Origin: Falsiroseomonas sp050563525
GTDB taxonomy: Bacteria > Pseudomonadota > Alphaproteobacteria > Acetobacterales > Acetobacteraceae
Length of the DNA: 64,000 bases
Direction: 5' to 3'
NCBI RefSeq assembly: GCF_050563525.1
Contig: NZ_JBNXUN010000008.1
Location: forward strand, 191,132-255,131
Part shown: piece after piece, positions 54,196 to 62,979 of the stretch
Numbering within the stretch: position 1 is the stretch's first letter
Layout of the letters: each line of letters begins with the position of its first letter
The notes under the pieces: model-generated
The model's input: only the letters and a program-made list of their open reading frames with translations
What the model was told of the DNA's origin: nothing
Databases searched by the model: none
Translations under genes and position numbers: made by a program

Positions 54196-55484
54196 ACCAG
54201 GAGGCGCTGATCCTGTTCAATCTCGCCGAAGCACTGGGGATCGGCCTCCTGATCGGGGCCGAGCGCGAGCAGCGCATGTCGCCCGACGTCAAGTCTTTGG
54301 CCGGAATCCGAACATTTGCCATCACGGCGCTTCTGGGCGCCGTTGCGCAGCAGGCCGGCGGTGTCATCCTGCTGGCCACCGTCATCATCAGCGTCATGCT
54401 GCTGGCTGGGCTGGCCTACTGGCGCGACAAGTCAGAACACATCGGCCTGACCACCGAGGTCGCCCTGGTGATGACTGTGCTGCTGGGCGGGTTGTCGGTG
54501 ACGCATCCCGTGGTCGCCGCCGGGACCGGGGTCGTGGTGGCGGTGCTTCTGGCATCGCGGGCCTATCTGCGCGGCTTCGTGCGGTCGGTGATGACCGAGC
54601 AGGAATTGCGCGATGGGCTCTTGCTGGCGGCCGCCACGCTCGTGGTGCTGCCGATCCTCCCAAACCGGACCTTCGGCCCCTACGGGCTGCTGAACCCCTA
54701 TCTGATGTGGTCGGTGGTGATCATGGTCATGGTCATCGCCGCAGCCGGCCATGTGGCGGTGCGGCTCTACGGGGCGCAACACGGACTGGCGCTGACCGGT
54801 TTCGCCTCGGGTTTCGTCTCCAGCACGGCGACCATCCGTGACATGGCCCGGCGGACGCGCTCGGCACCTGCGCAGATGCGGGGGGCGGTCGCGGGGGCCT
54901 GTCTGTCCTCGCTCTCGACGGCCGTCACGATGTCGATGGTGCTGGCGGCGGCCAGCGTGGCCACGCTGAACGCGATGGCGCTGCCACTGCTGGCCGGGGG
55001 TCTGGCGGCAGTCCTTTATGCCGCGCCATGGACGATTACGGCCTTGCGAGCGCCGCCGGCCTGCGCCGAGAACCCGCCGCCAGACCAGGGCGCCACTCCG
55101 GTCGTGCAGCCGCGCGCGATCAGCCTGACCGGGGCGCTGGCCTTTTCGGCGGCCCTGGCCGGGATCATGCTGGCGTCCACCGCCGTGCAGCAGGAGTTCG
55201 GGCTGAACGCCATGATCGCGGCCGCCGCGCTGGCCGGCATCGTCAACACGCAATCGGCGGCAATCTCGGTCGCGCTGATGGTCGGGGCGGGCCAGATCGC
55301 GCCGCAGGAGGCGGTGCTGCCGATCCTTGCGGCGATCAGCACCAACACCGGCGTCCGGGTTGTCCTGGCCTTGACGCTCGGGCGCGGCGGCTTTGCCGGC
55401 CGCGTGGTGCCTGGGCTCATTCTTGGCCTGGCGGCGGCCTGGGCGGCGTTCCTGCTGCCGGTTCCGGCGGCGCTGTCCGGATGA
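54192..55484 (+). CDS. MgtC/SapB-type membrane protein with DUF4010 (copy B)
   Basis: A 430-residue protein, identical to copy A except for three residues near the C-terminus (STNTGVRVVLALTLG here, against STNTGARVVLAVTLG, and PAALSG against PAALPG). It lies 412 bases upstream of the second Mrp operon in the same direction, so it may belong to the same ion-homeostasis unit. Because the patchy homology continues downstream of copy A, this arrangement next to mrpE is probably the original one and copy A the derived one; this is inferred. Confidence 0.88.
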   Translation: MNQEALILFNLAEALGIGLLIGAEREQRMSPDVKSLAGIRTFAITALLGAVAQQAGGVILLATVIISVMLLAGLAYWRDKSEHIGLTTEVALVMTVLLGGLSVTHPVVAAGTGVVVAVLLASRAYLRGFVRSVMTEQELRDGLLLAAATLVVLPILPNRTFGPYGLLNPYLMWSVVIMVMVIAAAGHVAVRLYGAQHGLALTGFASGFVSSTATIRDMARRTRSAPAQMRGAVAGACLSSLSTAVTMSMVLAAASVATLNAMALPLLAGGLAAVLYAAPWTITALRAPPACAENPPPDQGATPVVQPRAISLTGALAFSAALAGIMLASTAVQQEFGLNAMIAAAALAGIVNTQSAAISVALMVGAGQIAPQEAVLPILAAISTNTGVRVVLALTLGRGGFAGRVVPGLILGLAAAWAAFLLPVPAALSG

Positions 55485-55896
55485 CCCGCCAGCCGCCCGA
55501 GGCCGTATGCGGCTCCTTCGCGGAACCGTCCGCCCTCCCGCTGATGCCGCCGCGAGGCCCCGGCCGTGACGATGGTCGCTACGCGACGACGATCCGCGTT
55601 GCCGCAAGCGCAAGCCGATCCTGGCTGGCCCGTTCGACCTCTGATTGTCGCGACCGGCGGCCGACCCGCTGCGTCGCGATGGCGCGCGAGGTCCCGGTGG
55701 TCGCCGGCCAGCATCGGCGGCCCAGGGCGGCATGGCAGAAATCCGCCGGGCGCGGTATGCTGTGCCGCTCTGCGGTCCGATGGTCCTTCTGCGGGGAGGC
55801 AAGCGCTGCCCACGGGCGCTTGCCTGTGTTCCGGTTGTCGAAATCCTGAAAAGTACTATTATCCGACCCGCCACCCACAAGGGCACTCGAAAGACG
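55485..55896. promoter_or_regulatory. Control region of the second Mrp operon
   Basis: A 412-base gap with no convincing gene. A possible sigma70 promoter is TTGTCG at 55835-55840 and TATTAT at 55857-55862, spaced 16 bases, in an unusually AT-rich patch 35 bases before the ATG of the mrpE-like gene. Confidence 0.55.
55835..55862 (+). promoter_or_regulatory. Candidate sigma70 promoter
   Basis: TTGTCG, a 16-base spacer and TATTAT, the best match in the region. A start point near 55869 would give a leader of about 28 bases before the ATG at 55897. Confidence 0.5.
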
Positions 55897-56394
55897 ATGC
55901 GGCTTGCCTCAGCTCTGAACCGGTCGGTGATTTTTGCGCTGCTTTGGGTCACCTTGACGGGTGGGGAGGCGGATGCGCTGATTTACGGCGGGCTTGCGGT
56001 TGCTGCTGCGACGCTGCTCAGTCTGCGACTGTATCCCGCGGACCAGCCTGGCATCGTGCTCTGGCGGGTGGCGGCGTTCCTGCCGCGTTTCCTGACGGAC
56101 GCCTTCATGGGTGGACTCGATGTCGCGCGGCGTGCCCTCGACCCCCGCCTGCCGATCGCGCCTGGCTGGGTGCGCGCTGAACTCACCAACCGGAATGAAG
56201 CGGCCGGTGTGCTGCTGGGCGGGGTGGTCAGCATCCTGCCCGGAAGCGTCGCGGCGGGGCCCGGCGACGCGGCGATGGACGTCCACCTTTTGAACGTCAC
56301 GGGATACTCTGCCGACAGGATGCAGGCCGATGAACGCCGGGTTCTTGGCCTGTTCGACCGGCGCATTGGCAGCCTAGATGCCGCGAATGGCTGA
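55897..56394 (+). CDS. Mrp-type antiporter subunit E (second operon)
   Basis: A 165-residue MnhE-like protein with full-length N-terminal helices (LNRSVIFALLWVTLTGGEAD, LIYGGLAVAAATLLSLRLYP), the amphipathic segment WRVAAFLPRFLTDAFMGGLD and the soluble end LLGGVVSILPGSVAAG. It is closer to Mbh-type E subunits than to the short MrpE at 21447. It is the first gene of an eight-gene operon. Confidence 0.85.
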   Translation: MRLASALNRSVIFALLWVTLTGGEADALIYGGLAVAAATLLSLRLYPADQPGIVLWRVAAFLPRFLTDAFMGGLDVARRALDPRLPIAPGWVRAELTNRNEAAGVLLGGVVSILPGSVAAGPGDAAMDVHLLNVTGYSADRMQADERRVLGLFDRRIGSLDAANG

Positions 56395-56665
56395 CTGGTT
56401 GACGCTTGCAGCAGTCTTCCTGCTTCTGACCGTCGCCGTCGCGCTGGTGCGCTGCTGGCGCGGACCCGGTCCGGTGGAGCGGATCATGGCCGCCCAGCTG
56501 GCCGGCACCGGAGTGATCGGCGTGGCGGTGATCCTCGGCGCGGCGCGGCGCGATGCGGCGATGCTGGACGCGGCGCTGATCGGCACGCTGCTGGCCGCCG
56601 TCGCGGTGACCGCCTTCGCGCGAGGCGCTGCCGGGCCTGGCGGCCGGGCGGACGGCAGGGGATGA
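56387..56665 (+). CDS. Mrp-type antiporter subunit F (second operon)
   Basis: A 92-residue, three-helix MnhF-like protein (WLTLAAVFLLLTVAVALVRC, then WRGPGPVERIMAAQLAGTGV). The ATG at 56387 overlaps the E subunit by 8 bases; the in-frame ATG at 56378 would add three residues. It overlaps the G gene by four bases. Confidence 0.87.
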   Translation: MADWLTLAAVFLLLTVAVALVRCWRGPGPVERIMAAQLAGTGVIGVAVILGAARRDAAMLDAALIGTLLAAVAVTAFARGAAGPGGRADGRG

Positions 56666-56973
56666 GCTGGACCGATCTGGCGGTTCTGGCGCTGCTGGGC
56701 GCGGGGCTGGCCTTCTATGGGGCAGGCTCGCTGGGCCTCCTGCGTTTTCCTGACACCGCCTCGCGTTTGCATGCGCTGACCAAGGCCGACAACCTCGGCC
56801 TGGGGCTGGTGGCGCTGGCGGCGGCGCTCCACTGGGATTCGCTGGCGGTGGCCGCCAAGATCGCGCTGGTCTGGCTGTTCGCGGTGATCGCGGCCGGCAT
56901 CACGTCTCAACTGCTCGCCCGGCAGGCCCGCCTGGACGGGACCCGCAGCCATCAGGACGGCGTCCAGCCATGA
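56662..56973 (+). CDS. Mrp-type antiporter subunit G (second operon)
   Basis: A 103-residue MnhG-like protein with three helices and the motif GLLRFPDTASRLHALTKADN, as in MrpG/MbhC. It overlaps both neighbours by four bases. It lacks the long disordered tail of the first operon's MrpG. Confidence 0.88.
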   Translation: MSWTDLAVLALLGAGLAFYGAGSLGLLRFPDTASRLHALTKADNLGLGLVALAAALHWDSLAVAAKIALVWLFAVIAAGITSQLLARQARLDGTRSHQDGVQP

Positions 56974-57944
56974 CCGGCGCCTTCGACATCATCCTGTGCC
57001 TGATGATCCTCGGCACGGCGGGCATCGCGCTTTTCGTGCGCGACGCGCTGGCGGCCATCGCCTTCTTCATCGCCTTCGGCAACCTCCTGGGTCTGGCCTG
57101 GCTGGGGCTCGATGCGGTCAACGTGGCGCTGGCCGAGATCGCGCTCGGCGCCGGGGTCACCGGGGTCCTTCTGATCCTGGCCCGGGCGCGGCTTCTGGCG
57201 CTGGGCGATGACGCGACCTGCGGCGATACGTCCGCGTGGCTGCGGGCGGGCGCCCTTGCGGCCTGCACGGGCTTCGTGCTGCTGCTGGCTGCGGCGGTGC
57301 TCTCGATCCCGCCGGAAAGCGGGCTTGACCGCGCGGTCGCGCCGCTGATGCCGGGGCTTGGCATCGAGAACCGGGTGACCGGCGTCCTGCTGGCCTTCCG
57401 CGCCTATGACACGCTCCTGGAAAGCTTCGTGCTGCTCGGCGCGCTGGTCGCGGTCTGGTCGTTGGCGCCCGCCGGGGTCTGGCCGGGCCGTCCGGCTGAT
57501 CTCGGCATGGCCGATGTGCCGATGCGCCGGGTGGCCCGCAGTTTCGGGCGGTTTCTGCTGCCGGTGGCGCTGGTGATGGCGGCATATCTGGTCTGGGCTG
57601 GATCGGACGTGCCGGGCGGAGCTTTTCAGGCCGGCACCGTTCTCGCGGGCGGGCTGATGGTGTCGGCGATAGGCGGCGCGATCGGCCTGCCGCGCAGCGA
57701 CCTTCCGGGGCTGCGGGTGGCGCTGGTCCTGGGACCGCTGGTCTTTCTGCTGATCGGCCTGGCCGGAATGGGGTTCGGAGGCTTTCTGGTCTATCCTGAA
57801 GGATTGGCGAAGGCGGCGATCCTGGCGATCGAATACTCGCTGTTCCTTTCGATCGGGGCCACGCTGGCGCTGCTGGTGGCAGGGCCCAATGTCATCGGGT
57901 GGCCGGACCCCGCCGGCGGCACCGACAGGCACAGCGATTGCTGA
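56970..57944 (+). CDS. MbhD-like (DUF4040) and MnhB domains fused
   Basis: A 324-residue membrane protein combining parts that are separate in Mbh complexes. Residues about 1-80 are DUF4040/MbhD-like (ALAAIAFFIAFGNLLGLAWL, LAEIALGAGVTGVLLILARA). The middle has an MbhE-like hinge (NRVTGVLLAFRAYDTLLESF). The C-terminal 140 residues are MnhB-like (LVWAGSDVPGGAFQAGTVLA). In the first operon these functions are split between the MrpA C-terminus and MrpB. It overlaps the G gene by four bases. Confidence 0.82.
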   Translation: MTGAFDIILCLMILGTAGIALFVRDALAAIAFFIAFGNLLGLAWLGLDAVNVALAEIALGAGVTGVLLILARARLLALGDDATCGDTSAWLRAGALAACTGFVLLLAAAVLSIPPESGLDRAVAPLMPGLGIENRVTGVLLAFRAYDTLLESFVLLGALVAVWSLAPAGVWPGRPADLGMADVPMRRVARSFGRFLLPVALVMAAYLVWAGSDVPGGAFQAGTVLAGGLMVSAIGGAIGLPRSDLPGLRVALVLGPLVFLLIGLAGMGFGGFLVYPEGLAKAAILAIEYSLFLSIGATLALLVAGPNVIGWPDPAGGTDRHSDC

Positions 57945-57954
57945 GGCCGGTTTC

Positions 57955-58272
57955 ATGGTGACGGGCCATGTTTACGCCCTGACCGGCGCGGTCCTGGCCG
58001 GGCTGGGTCTTTTCGCCTTCATCACCCTGCGCCATCCGTTGCGCCAGTTGCTTGCGATCAACGTGGTCGGGGCAGGCATCTTCCTGATCCTGGGCGGTCT
58101 GGGCCGAGGAGCCGACGCGACCGATCCGTTCCCGCAGGCGCTGGTCATCACCGGGATCGTCGTGGCCGTTGCGCTGACCGCCTTCGGCGCGGCGATGATC
58201 GTGCGGCTGGCCGAGGCGCGCGTGGCGACGAAAGCCGCCACCCGCCCCGACGGCGGAAAGCCCGGGCCCTGA
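57955..58272 (+). CDS. NuoK/MrpC-type antiporter subunit (second operon)
   Basis: A 105-residue, three-helix NuoK-like protein: YALTGAVLAGLGLFAFITLR, LLAINVVGAGIFLILGGLGR and DPFPQALVITGIVVAVALTA (the D-P-x-P-QALV-x-T motif). It starts 10 bases after the preceding stop. The ATG at 57955 is preferred because upstream codons overlap the previous gene. Confidence 0.87.
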   Translation: MVTGHVYALTGAVLAGLGLFAFITLRHPLRQLLAINVVGAGIFLILGGLGRGADATDPFPQALVITGIVVAVALTAFGAAMIVRLAEARVATKAATRPDGGKPGP

Positions 58273-58289
58273 GCCCGCTTGACCTTCTG

Positions 58290-59711
58290 GTGGCGGTGCC
58301 GCTCGGCTTCATGCTGGCCGCCCTGCTGGCGGGGCGGGCTGCGCGCTGGCTGATCCTGCCGGCGGCGCCCGCGATGGCGGGGCTGGCGCTCTGGCTGGCG
58401 CTGGTGCCGCCCGATGCGGCCTATCTGGTCGGCCACTGGGACTTGCCCTTGGGCATCCTTTTGCGCCCCGGTGGGGTGGCGCGGCTGATGGTGGCGGCCA
58501 CGGCGCTGGTGATCGGCGCGGTCGGGCTGCACGCGCTGGCCGATCCGCCGGAGAAGGCCGGCCACGCAGCGCAGGCCGAGACCTTCTGGCCGCTGATCTA
58601 TCTGCTCTGGGCGGGGGCGAATGCGGGCTTTCTGACCACCGATCTGTTCAACCTCTATGTCACGCTGGAGATGGTCAGCCTGGCCGCCGTGGCGCTGGCG
58701 GCGATGGGCTCGCTGGAGGCGGCGCTGCGCTATTTCATGATCGCGCTGGTCGGCTCGCTGGCCTACCTCCTGGGAGTGGCGCTTCTGGTGGCGCGTTACA
58801 ACACCGTGGACGTCACCCTGCTTTCGCAGGTCGCACAGCCCGATCTGGCGACGATGCTGGCGCTGGGGCTGATGACGGCGGGACTTCTGATCAAGGCTGC
58901 GCTTTTCCCGATGCATGGCTGGCTGCCGCCCGCCCACGCCGCCGCCCCCGCCCCGGCCAGCGCGCTGCTGTCGGCGATCGCGGTCAAGCTGGGATTTGTG
59001 ATCCTGCTGCGGCTCTGGTTCGAGGCCTTTCCGGCCGTCACCGGCCAGACCGCGCTGCATGTGCTGGGCGGGTCGGGGGCGCTGGCGGTGATCTACGGCT
59101 CGGTCCAGGCGATGCGGCAGCAGCGGCTGAAGGCGCTGGTGGCCTACTCGACGGTGGCGCAGGTCGGCTACCTGTTCCTCGCCTTTCCGCTGGTCGCAGG
59201 CGCGCCGGACCCGTCCGGTGCCTGGGCCGGGATGATGCTGCATGCGGTGGCGCACATGCTGGCCAAGGCGGCGATGTTCCTCGCCGCCGGGCTGATGCTG
59301 AAGGCCGCCGCCGGCGACAGGATCGGCGATCTGGGCGGGCTGGCGCAGGCGATGCCGATGACGGTGACCGCCTTCGGCCTCGCGGCGGTGTCGCTGATGG
59401 GCTTGCCGCCCTCGGGCGGGTTCACCGGCAAGTTCCTGCTTCTGAACGCGGCGATCGCGCAGGGCGCCTTCCTTTATGCCGGCGTGATGATTCTGGGCGG
59501 TCTGCTGGCGGCGGTCTATTTCTTCCGGGCGCTCTCGGCCTGCTTTGCCGCCGGGCCGGCGCCGCGTGCGCCTGCGACGCTCGGGGTGCGCACGGCGGCG
59601 CCGCTGGTGCTGGCGGGGCTGGCCATCGTCATGGGTTTCGGCGGCAGCGCGCTGCACAATCTGTCGGCGATTGCCGCGCCCTGGGCCGCCCCTGGCGCGG
59701 CCGCGCCATGA
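58290..59711 (+). CDS. NuoM/N-type antiporter subunit 1 (second operon)
   Basis: A 473-residue proton-pump-type subunit with about 14 helices. It has TTDLFNLYVTLEMVSLAAVA (key Glu), LLIKAALFPMHGWLPPAHAA (key Lys), AAPAPASALLSAIAVKLGFV and LKALVAYSTVAQVGYLFLAF. The start is GTG 58290, or possibly CTG 58269 overlapping the previous stop, which would add LSPLDLL. It overlaps the next gene by four bases. Confidence 0.88.
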   Translation: MAVPLGFMLAALLAGRAARWLILPAAPAMAGLALWLALVPPDAAYLVGHWDLPLGILLRPGGVARLMVAATALVIGAVGLHALADPPEKAGHAAQAETFWPLIYLLWAGANAGFLTTDLFNLYVTLEMVSLAAVALAAMGSLEAALRYFMIALVGSLAYLLGVALLVARYNTVDVTLLSQVAQPDLATMLALGLMTAGLLIKAALFPMHGWLPPAHAAAPAPASALLSAIAVKLGFVILLRLWFEAFPAVTGQTALHVLGGSGALAVIYGSVQAMRQQRLKALVAYSTVAQVGYLFLAFPLVAGAPDPSGAWAGMMLHAVAHMLAKAAMFLAAGLMLKAAAGDRIGDLGGLAQAMPMTVTAFGLAAVSLMGLPPSGGFTGKFLLLNAAIAQGAFLYAGVMILGGLLAAVYFFRALSACFAAGPAPRAPATLGVRTAAPLVLAGLAIVMGFGGSALHNLSAIAAPWAAPGAAAP

Positions 59712-61183
59712 TGACCTTCGCGCCGCTTGTGCTGGTCCTGCTGCCGGTCGTCGCCGCTCTGGTCAGCTTTGCCCTGCCCGAGCGTCTCTCGGCGTGGCGC
59801 AATGGGGCGAACATCGGCGTGGCCTTCGTCAAGCTCCTGGTGGTGGCATACCTGCTGTTGCAGGCGCAGGCGGGCGTGGTGTTCGAATGGCGCTACGAGT
59901 TCCTGCCGAGCTACGATTTCGTGCTGCGGCTGGACCCGCTGGCGCTGCTGTTCGTGACGCTTTCGGTGTTTCTGTGGCTGCTGACCACGATCTACGCCAT
60001 CGCCTATTTCGACCGGGGTCCGAACCTGCCGCGCTTCTTCGGGTTCTTCAACCTGTGCGTGCTGGCGGCCACCGGCGTGGCGATGTCGGGCACCGCGATC
60101 ACCTTCTTCCTGTTCTACGAACTGCTGACGCTGGCGACCTGGCCGCTGGTGGCGCACCGGGGCGACGACAAGTCGCTGCGGGCAGGGCAGATCTATCTGA
60201 CCTACACGCTGGCCGGCAGCGTCGCCTTCCTGGCCGGAATCCTGTGGCTGCAATCGTTGGTCGGCGCGATCGAGTTTTCCGCCCCCGCCAATCTGGGCGC
60301 CATCCCGCCCCTGACCCTGACGCTTATCTTCATCCTGTGTATCGGCGGGCTGGGGGTCAAGGCGGCGATCATCCCTTTCCATGGCTGGCTGCCCGAGGCG
60401 ATGGCCGCCCCCGCCCCCGTCAGCGCGCTCCTGCACGCCGTCGCGGTGGTCAAGGCCGGGGCCTTCGGCATCGTGCGCGTGATCTACGATGTCTACGGCA
60501 TCGGCACCGTGGCCGAACTGGGCCTGGGTGTGCCACTGGCCGCGCTTGCCTCGGCGACGATCCTCTACGGCTCGGTGCGGGCGCTGATGCAGAGCGACCT
60601 CAAGAAGCGGCTGGCCTATTCCACCGTCAGCCAGGTCAGCTACATCGTGCTGGGTGCCAGCCTGATCGGGCCCTTCGCGGTGATCGGCGGGCTGGTGCAT
60701 CTGGTGCATCAGGGCATCATGAAGATCACGCTGTTCATGTGCGCTGGCGCGCTTGCCAACCGGATGGGGATCAAGGCGATCGCCGAGCTGGACGGCGCGG
60801 GCCGGCTGATGCCGGTGACGATGGCGGCGTTCTCGGTCGGGGCGCTGGGAATGATGGGGATGCCGCCGGTGGCCGGCTTCATCTCGAAATGGTATCTCGG
60901 GGTCGGGGCGTTGCAGTCGGATGCGGCCTGGGCGGTCGCGGTGCTGGCGGGCTCGTCGCTTCTGAACGCCGCCTATTTCCTGCCGCTGCTGTACCGCGCA
61001 TGGCTGCTGCCGCCGCCGCCCGGCCGGCCCGCCATCGCCGAGCTGGCCACCACCCGCGACCGGATGCTGATCCTGCCCGCGGTGGTGACGGCGGTGGTTT
61101 CGCTGGGGGCTGGCATCTTCGCCTCGCTGTCCTTCAGCCCGCTCGGCTGGGCCACGCTGGTCGGGCTGGGCTATCTGCGATGA
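59708..61183 (+). CDS. NuoL/M-type antiporter subunit 2 (second operon)
   Basis: A 491-residue subunit of the same superfamily. It has TFFLFYELLTLATWPLVAHR, LGVKAAIIPFHGWLPEAMAA, PAPVSALLHAVAVVKAGAFG, KRLAYSTVSQVSYIVLGASL and GALGMMGMPPVAGFISKWYL. It is more like MbhH/NuoL-type pumps than MrpD. Four-base overlaps join it to both neighbours. Confidence 0.88.
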   Translation: MMTFAPLVLVLLPVVAALVSFALPERLSAWRNGANIGVAFVKLLVVAYLLLQAQAGVVFEWRYEFLPSYDFVLRLDPLALLFVTLSVFLWLLTTIYAIAYFDRGPNLPRFFGFFNLCVLAATGVAMSGTAITFFLFYELLTLATWPLVAHRGDDKSLRAGQIYLTYTLAGSVAFLAGILWLQSLVGAIEFSAPANLGAIPPLTLTLIFILCIGGLGVKAAIIPFHGWLPEAMAAPAPVSALLHAVAVVKAGAFGIVRVIYDVYGIGTVAELGLGVPLAALASATILYGSVRALMQSDLKKRLAYSTVSQVSYIVLGASLIGPFAVIGGLVHLVHQGIMKITLFMCAGALANRMGIKAIAELDGAGRLMPVTMAAFSVGALGMMGMPPVAGFISKWYLGVGALQSDAAWAVAVLAGSSLLNAAYFLPLLYRAWLLPPPPGRPAIAELATTRDRMLILPAVVTAVVSLGAGIFASLSFSPLGWATLVGLGYLR

Positions 61184-62868
61184 CCGCCGATCCGACGCTG
61201 CTTTTGCCGCTGGCCGTACTCTGGCCGATGCTCCTGGCGGGGCTGGCCCTGCTGCCGGGCTGGGGGCCGCGCATGATGCTGCTGCTGCCGCTTGGCCCAC
61301 TGCCGGCCCTGGCGGCGGCCCTCGTCGCGTCGCGCGACGTTCCCGTCGCGCTGCCGGGGGTGCTGCTGGACAGCGGCCTGGAGCTGGGCGCAACCGGCGC
61401 ACTGTTTCTCGGCGGTGCGGCGACGCTGTGGTTCTGGGCCGGGGTGTATGCCGCCTTCTACATGCGGCACGACGGGCGGCCCGCCGCCTTCGCGCTGTTC
61501 TGGAACCTGGTCCTGGCCGGCAATCTCGGCGTCTTTATCGCCGCCGACATCGTCACCTTCTACGTGTTCTTCGCGCTGGTCTCGCTTCTGGCCTATCCGC
61601 TGGTGATCCATGACCGCCAGCCCGCCTCCATGCGGGCGGGGACGGTCTATCTGGTGCTGGCTGTCTGCGGCGAGGTGGCGATCCTGGTCGGGCTGATGCT
61701 GGCCTCGTTCGGGGCGGGCGGCGCCATAGGCATCGAGGCGGTTCGCGCGGGCCTTGCCCTGCCTTCGGCGCATCCCGCGGCGGTGCCGCTGCTGATCGCG
61801 GGCTTCGGGATCAAGGCCGGGCTGATGCCCCTTCATGTCTGGCTGCCGGTGGCGCATCCGGCCGCGCCGGTGCCGGCCTCGGCCGTGCTGTCGGGCGCCA
61901 TCGTCAAGGCCGGGATTTTCGGGCTGGTGGCCTTCCTGCCGCTGGGCATGCCGGCGGCGGTCGCGGGCAATGTCCTGATGATCCTGGGCTTTTCCGGCCT
62001 CTTCCTCGCGGCGCTGCTGGGGCTGGCGCAGGCCGGCGCCAAGGCGGTGCTGGCCTATTCCACGGTCAGCCAGATGGGCCTGGTCATGGGGGTTCTGGGC
62101 TTTGCCCTGGCCGAGGGCAGCGCGCCGGCGGCCGTGCTGCCGGCGGTGGCGTTGTTCGCGCTGCATCACGGGCTGGCCAAGGGGGCGCTGTTCCTGGGCG
62201 TCGGGCTGGCACCGGTCTGCGGGCGGGCCTGGCGCTGGGGGCTTCTGGGGGGGCTGGCGGTGCTGGGCTTGTCGCTGGCCGGGATGCAGCTACTGGCCGG
62301 GGCGCTGGTCAAATCGGCGCTCAAGGACCAGGCCGGGGCCTTTGGGGCCGCGCTGATCGGCCTCTCGGCGCTAACGACGGCGCTGGCGATGGCGCGCTGT
62401 CTGGCGGTGCTGCCAAGGGCGAGATCGCGCTGCCGCCCGCCGCGGCTGATGGCCCTGCCGTTCCTCGCCCTGTCCGGGGCGGCGCTGTGGCTGCCATGGC
62501 TTCTGTACGCCAGGATCACCGGCAAGACCCCGCTGGCCGCAGACCTGCGGTCGCTGATCTTCGAGGCCTGGCCGCTGGGGCTTGCGGCGCTGATGATTGC
62601 GGGCGCGGTCGCGGTCGGGCTGAAGGCGCCTGGCTTGCCAGAAGGCGATGCGCTTGGTCCGGTGCAACGCCGGGTGGCGGCCCTGAGCGCCGCCGCAAGG
62701 GCCGCCGAGCGTGCCGGGTCGCGGTCGCTGCGCCGATCGCGCCCGAAGCCGCAAACCGTCATCGGCGAGGATCTGGACCGGATCGAGGACGTTTTCCGCG
62801 AAGGCGCCGCCGCCGCCATCCTGGTATTGGCCATCGCGGGGGCGGTCGTCGCCGCTAGCCTGATCTAG
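61180..62868 (+). CDS. NuoM/HyfB-type antiporter subunit 3 (second operon)
   Basis: A 562-residue subunit with the motifs IVTFYVFFALVSLLAYPLVI, GIKAGLMPLHVWLPVAHPAA, VPASAVLSGAIVKAGIFGLV and AYSTVSQMGLVMGVLGF. The usual Glu in the YVFFALVSL helix is replaced (family LFxxWExxxL), so this subunit may be altered in proton conduction. A C-terminal arm carries a basic stretch (RSLRRSRPKPQTVIGEDLDR) and a final helix. It is the last gene of the operon; an IS110 element follows. Confidence 0.85.
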   Translation: MTADPTLLLPLAVLWPMLLAGLALLPGWGPRMMLLLPLGPLPALAAALVASRDVPVALPGVLLDSGLELGATGALFLGGAATLWFWAGVYAAFYMRHDGRPAAFALFWNLVLAGNLGVFIAADIVTFYVFFALVSLLAYPLVIHDRQPASMRAGTVYLVLAVCGEVAILVGLMLASFGAGGAIGIEAVRAGLALPSAHPAAVPLLIAGFGIKAGLMPLHVWLPVAHPAAPVPASAVLSGAIVKAGIFGLVAFLPLGMPAAVAGNVLMILGFSGLFLAALLGLAQAGAKAVLAYSTVSQMGLVMGVLGFALAEGSAPAAVLPAVALFALHHGLAKGALFLGVGLAPVCGRAWRWGLLGGLAVLGLSLAGMQLLAGALVKSALKDQAGAFGAALIGLSALTTALAMARCLAVLPRARSRCRPPRLMALPFLALSGAALWLPWLLYARITGKTPLAADLRSLIFEAWPLGLAALMIAGAVAVGLKAPGLPEGDALGPVQRRVAALSAAARAAERAGSRSLRRSRPKPQTVIGEDLDRIEDVFREGAAAAILVLAIAGAVVAASLI

Positions 62869-62979
62869 ACTGGATGATTGCGATCTGAGCGGCTAGGCGG
62901 CCCGTCCCACGGCATGCACCGTCCGAGGGTTGCGTCGGATTGGCCGACGCCGAGCCTCATACATGAGGGGACGGACCAG

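Larger units (their letters stand above)
53583..55506 (+). repeat. 1.92-kb direct repeat, copy B
   Basis: Second copy of 46490-48413. Its left end lies within the IS66 TnpC remnant; copy A instead follows unrelated sequence at 46489. The right end passes into the control region of the second Mrp operon. Substitutions relative to copy A are confined to the last 150 bases or so. Confidence 0.92.

Noticed and set aside
57972..62169. Long minus-strand frames across the second Mrp operon
   Set aside because: Low-complexity Gln/Arg/His sequences without domains; the plus-strand membrane proteins are clearly the genes.
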